Origin: Mesorhizobium sp.
GTDB lineage: Bacteria > Pseudomonadota > Alphaproteobacteria > Rhizobiales > Rhizobiaceae
Reading direction: 5' to 3'
DNA length: 64,000 bases
Assembly: GCA_004020315.1 (NCBI GenBank)
Contig: SAQG01000015.1
Span: 1 to 64,000 of the forward strand
Positions 59,133 through 64,000 of this stretch are shown in pieces. How positions within the stretch are numbered: position 1 is the stretch's first letter; each line of letters starts with the position of its first letter. The position numbers and the translations under genes were made by a program. Below the pieces are notes generated by a model. That model was given only the letters and a program-made list of their open reading frames with translations, was not told the origin of the DNA and did not search any database.

Positions 59133-59451
59133 AAGGAAGCGGCCGCCAGCATTGGCCGCGAAAGACTGTTCGCCGTTTTACCGAGCCGGTCTGGCTTCGG
59201 GCGCTCTGCGGCGTGTTACTGTCGCCGCCGTGATGTCCGGCGCAGCGTTCGCCGAAGACAGTTCAACGCCTTCGCAGAATGGGACGCTGCCCGGCGTGAC
59301 CAACGACTTCCGCATCGCCACGCCGGCTCCCGAGCCCGACGATGCCGTGCCCAGCAAAGGCCAGTTCAAGATCGGCGATACCGACGTCAGAATTTCCGGC
59401 AGCATAACCTTCGATGTCGGCGCCGGCGCGATCAAGGCCCCCCGGCGATAG
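59129..59451 (+). pseudogene. Small exported protein gene, probably frameshifted
   Basis: ATG at 59129 overlaps the clpP-like stop (ATGA) and opens a signal-peptide-like stretch (RRFTEPVWLRALCGVLLS) that stops after 34 codons. A second frame then carries VTVAAVMSGAAFAED and a mature part, GTLPGVTNDFRIATPAPEPD to GQFKIGDTDVRISGSITFDV, ending at 59451. That frame has no good own start (GTG 59230, ATG 59233, or ATG 59092 inside the protease gene). A one-base shift near 59215-59230 would join them. The mature end resembles the N terminus of rhizobial porin-like exported proteins. Confidence 0.5.
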
Positions 59452-60220
59452 GACATCGGCCATCATCGCTGCAACAATCTCAAGGCACTCATGCGCGCTT
59501 GCGCCACTGAAACGAATAGCCCCGCCGCTGCTTCCGCAAACGGTCGGGGCGTTCTTGGATCTAAAATCCAATTGCCGGGAGCGCACTGCCGGCTTTTGAT
59601 CTCGGATGCTTCGCGGCGTTCAGCCGACGATCCGACTAGTAGTCTCTGATTTTAATGGATCGGCAGGTCACGGTTTGTCGGGCGGCGCAAACGCCTGGCC
59701 CTGGCACTTATGCCTGCCGCGGCTCCAGCGACACGTGGAGCCTCAAGGGACTGCCCGGTGGAGTCATTCCTCTGCTCTCCTTTTCTGTCCATTGCGACTG
59801 GTGTCGTCCGAAGCGCATATCGCAAAAGCCTGCGGCGTCTCGCAGGCCGCCTTAGGCGGCGAGGCCATCGATAGACGGACTGCTTCGGTGACGTTTGGAG
59901 TCTGACTCCCTGAGGCTGAGACGTCAACCGTTGGGTAGCCGATTACAAAAAATGTGATCGCTTGCGTGGCGAATCCGAATTTTGCATCCGTTTTGAGCAG
60001 CGCAGCGTCGGCCGTGGATTACCGTGGATTACATGGACGCTTTTGTCAGGAGCGTGTTCGGCCTTTGTTCTTTCCGCTTGCTCGCCCGCGCGAAAGACGA
60101 TTAAAGGCTTTGGTCGAGAGTTGTGGCGTCTCTCGAAAAGGTGGCGAAATTACCTACATAGGGGATGGCCGGGACAACCCGCCATCCCAAGAGATTCCAG
60201 ATCTGAGGCGGCGACCGGCG
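59452..60220 (+). other. Gene-poor stretch upstream of uvrA
   Basis: No convincing gene was found. Short frames on both strands (for example 59655-59855 plus) lack ribosome sites and family features. GCCTGCG (59828-59834) pairs with CGCAGGC (59841-59847), and GCCGCC/GGCGGC follow, giving two adjacent hairpins. The right part carries the SOS box and presumably the uvrA promoter and a leader of about 150 bases. Confidence 0.55.
60056..60070 (+). promoter_or_regulatory. LexA (SOS) box upstream of uvrA
   Basis: GTTC (60056-60059), 7 bases, GTTC (60067-60070) is an exact GTTC-N7-GTTC match. It lies 150 bases before the uvrA ATG. Confidence 0.78.
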
Positions 60221-63142
<2,922 letters not shown>

Positions 63143-63175
63143 ACGAGACTGGCTGGCGTTTGGAAGAACCTTCAA

Positions 63176-63646
63176 ATGAAGATCAGAAGAGCGCTTGCCG
63201 GTGATCTTGACGCTGTCGCCCGGCTGACCGACGCCGCCTATGCGCCCTACACCGCCCTGTTCGGAGTGCCGCCGATCCCGGTCACTGAGAACTATGCGCC
63301 GCGGATCGAACGCGGCGAAGTCTGGCTGCTGGAAAGCAGCGGCGAACCGGCCGGACTGATTGTCCTCGAGCGGCACCCGGACCACACAATGATCTTCTCC
63401 GTCGCCGTCGGCCCTGCCTTCCAAGGCAAAGGTTTCGGCATCGCCCTACTCAAATGGGCGGACGAACAGACGCGCCTGTGGCATCTGCCAGAGGTGCGGC
63501 TCTACACCAACGCGAAGATGGAGCGGAACATCGCGCTCTACAACGCCGATGGCTTTCACGAAACGGGTCGCCGGCCAAATCCATACCGGCCAGGATGGAC
63601 GGTCGTCGACATGGCTAAAGCCGCCCAGACAACGGCCATCGCCTGA
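63176..63646 (+). CDS. GNAT family N-acetyltransferase
   Basis: The 156-residue GNAT protein starts MKIRRALAGDLDAVARLTDA. The acetyl-CoA loop is VAVGPAFQGKGFGIALLKWA, followed by EVRLYTNAKMERNIALYNAD. The substrate is unknown. It starts 33 bases after uvrA and is followed by the DUF72 gene after 27 bases, so the three may be cotranscribed. Confidence 0.87.
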   Translation: MKIRRALAGDLDAVARLTDAAYAPYTALFGVPPIPVTENYAPRIERGEVWLLESSGEPAGLIVLERHPDHTMIFSVAVGPAFQGKGFGIALLKWADEQTRLWHLPEVRLYTNAKMERNIALYNADGFHETGRRPNPYRPGWTVVDMAKAAQTTAIA

Positions 63647-63673
63647 TCCTTTTCAGCAAACGGGAGGACGACA

Positions 63674-64000
63674 GTGACTCAGTCAGGAACAATTCGCGCC
63701 GGTATGGGCGGCTGGACCTTCGAGCCGTGGGACAAGGCGTTCTATCCGGACAACCTGTCCAAGGCGAAGCAGCTGCACTACGCAACCCGGCAGGTACCGA
63801 GCGTCGAGGTCAACGGCACCTACTATTCGAGTTTCAAGGAGCCGACCTTCGTCAAATGGGCAAACGAGGCGCCGGATGGCTTCGTTTATTCGCTGAAAGG
63901 CAACCGCTTCGTCACCAACCGCCGCGTGCTCGGCGAGGCTGGCGAGTCGATGATGCGCTTCCTGGAGTCGGGCGTCGCCGCACTAGGCGACAAGCTCGGG
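63674..64000 (+). CDS. DUF72 domain-containing protein (YecE-like), partial
   Basis: GTG at 63674 follows GGGAGGACGACA and opens a frame to the window end (109 codons seen). The start TIRAGMGGWTFEPWDKAFYP and VEVNGTYYSSFKEPTFVKWA match DUF72/YecE TIM-barrel proteins, whose function is not established. The 3' part lies outside the window. Confidence 0.88.
   Translation, partial: MTQSGTIRAGMGGWTFEPWDKAFYPDNLSKAKQLHYATRQVPSVEVNGTYYSSFKEPTFVKWANEAPDGFVYSLKGNRFVTNRRVLGEAGESMMRFLESGVAALGDKLG

Noticed and set aside
59606..59905. Small plus-strand frames in the gap before uvrA
   Set aside because: Composition is mixed, no start signal is present, and no resemblance to a known family was seen. Kept only as a gene-poor stretch.

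Overview
The window reads as chromosomal DNA of a rhizobial alphaproteobacterium, most like Mesorhizobium or a close Phyllobacteriaceae relative. The signs are high GC, the Brucella-type envelope protein EipB, a phasin, a BA14K protein, a complete glpRDSTPQUVK-type glycerol uptake locus, a GGAAC-N16-CGTT stress promoter, GTTC-N7-GTTC SOS boxes, and many short palindromic intergenic repeats of the kind common in Mesorhizobium. Most of it is housekeeping DNA. The species call is inference from gene content and sequence style.

Layout. 1-73: possible end of an insertion sequence. 74-5852: LysE exporter, DUF4031, acyltransferase, EipB, RidA, GDPD and a FemAB-like protein. 5851-5929: composite palindromic repeat. 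5970-9885: HIT protein, clpA-clpS, phasin with a paired dyad upstream. 10204-16834: D,D-carboxypeptidase with SPOR domain, membrane J protein plus VWA protein, DUF1489, serine dehydratase, DUF599, YdcF. 16863-19181: gatA, GNAT, gatC. 19335-23245: UPF0173 hydrolase, ruvX, two membrane proteins, AidB-like acyl-CoA dehydrogenase. 23404-27376: pyrB, a catalytically degenerate pyrC-like gene, plsY, dprA. 28014-28089: tRNA-Lys(UUU). 28351-28866: BA14K protein behind a general-stress promoter.

28944-39121 (minus strand) is the glycerol locus: GlpR repressor, GlpD dehydrogenase, ABC ATPases GlpS and GlpT, permeases GlpP and GlpQ, small membrane protein GlpU, binding protein GlpV and kinase GlpK. Glycerol imported by the ABC system is phosphorylated by GlpK and oxidised by GlpD. 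The two ATPases look complementary-degenerate: GlpT lacks the LSGGQ signature and GlpS lacks the H-loop histidine. The heterodimer would then have one canonical and one degenerate ATP site.

39254-45196 holds a PLP-dependent decarboxylase and then the four-gene Anbu locus: Anbu proteasome-like peptidase, transglutaminase-like protease, alpha-E protein and circularly permuted ATP-grasp. Between alpha-E and ATP-grasp lies a probable small mobile unit. It is an S23/IVS four-helix-bundle gene whose expected ATG is ACG, bounded by inverted arrays of CGAATAG-like heptads. This is the most unusual structure in the window.

45345-53501: AsnC-type domain protein, tgt (zinc-cysteine motif eroded), queA, two cyclophilins, coaD flanked by inverted copies of one palindromic repeat, a 50-residue small protein and gyrA. 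53691-64000: AraC regulator, conserved hypothetical, MarC, OsmC, ssb and uvrA (both with SOS boxes), a frameshifted cupin, an ArsR-SRPBCC pair, a ClpP paralogue, GNAT and the start of a DUF72 gene.

Several gene junctions carry small direct duplications that include Shine-Dalgarno-like purine runs: upstream of glpK, of glpU, of the 20598 gene and of the DUF1489 gene. These may be a local mode of translational tuning.
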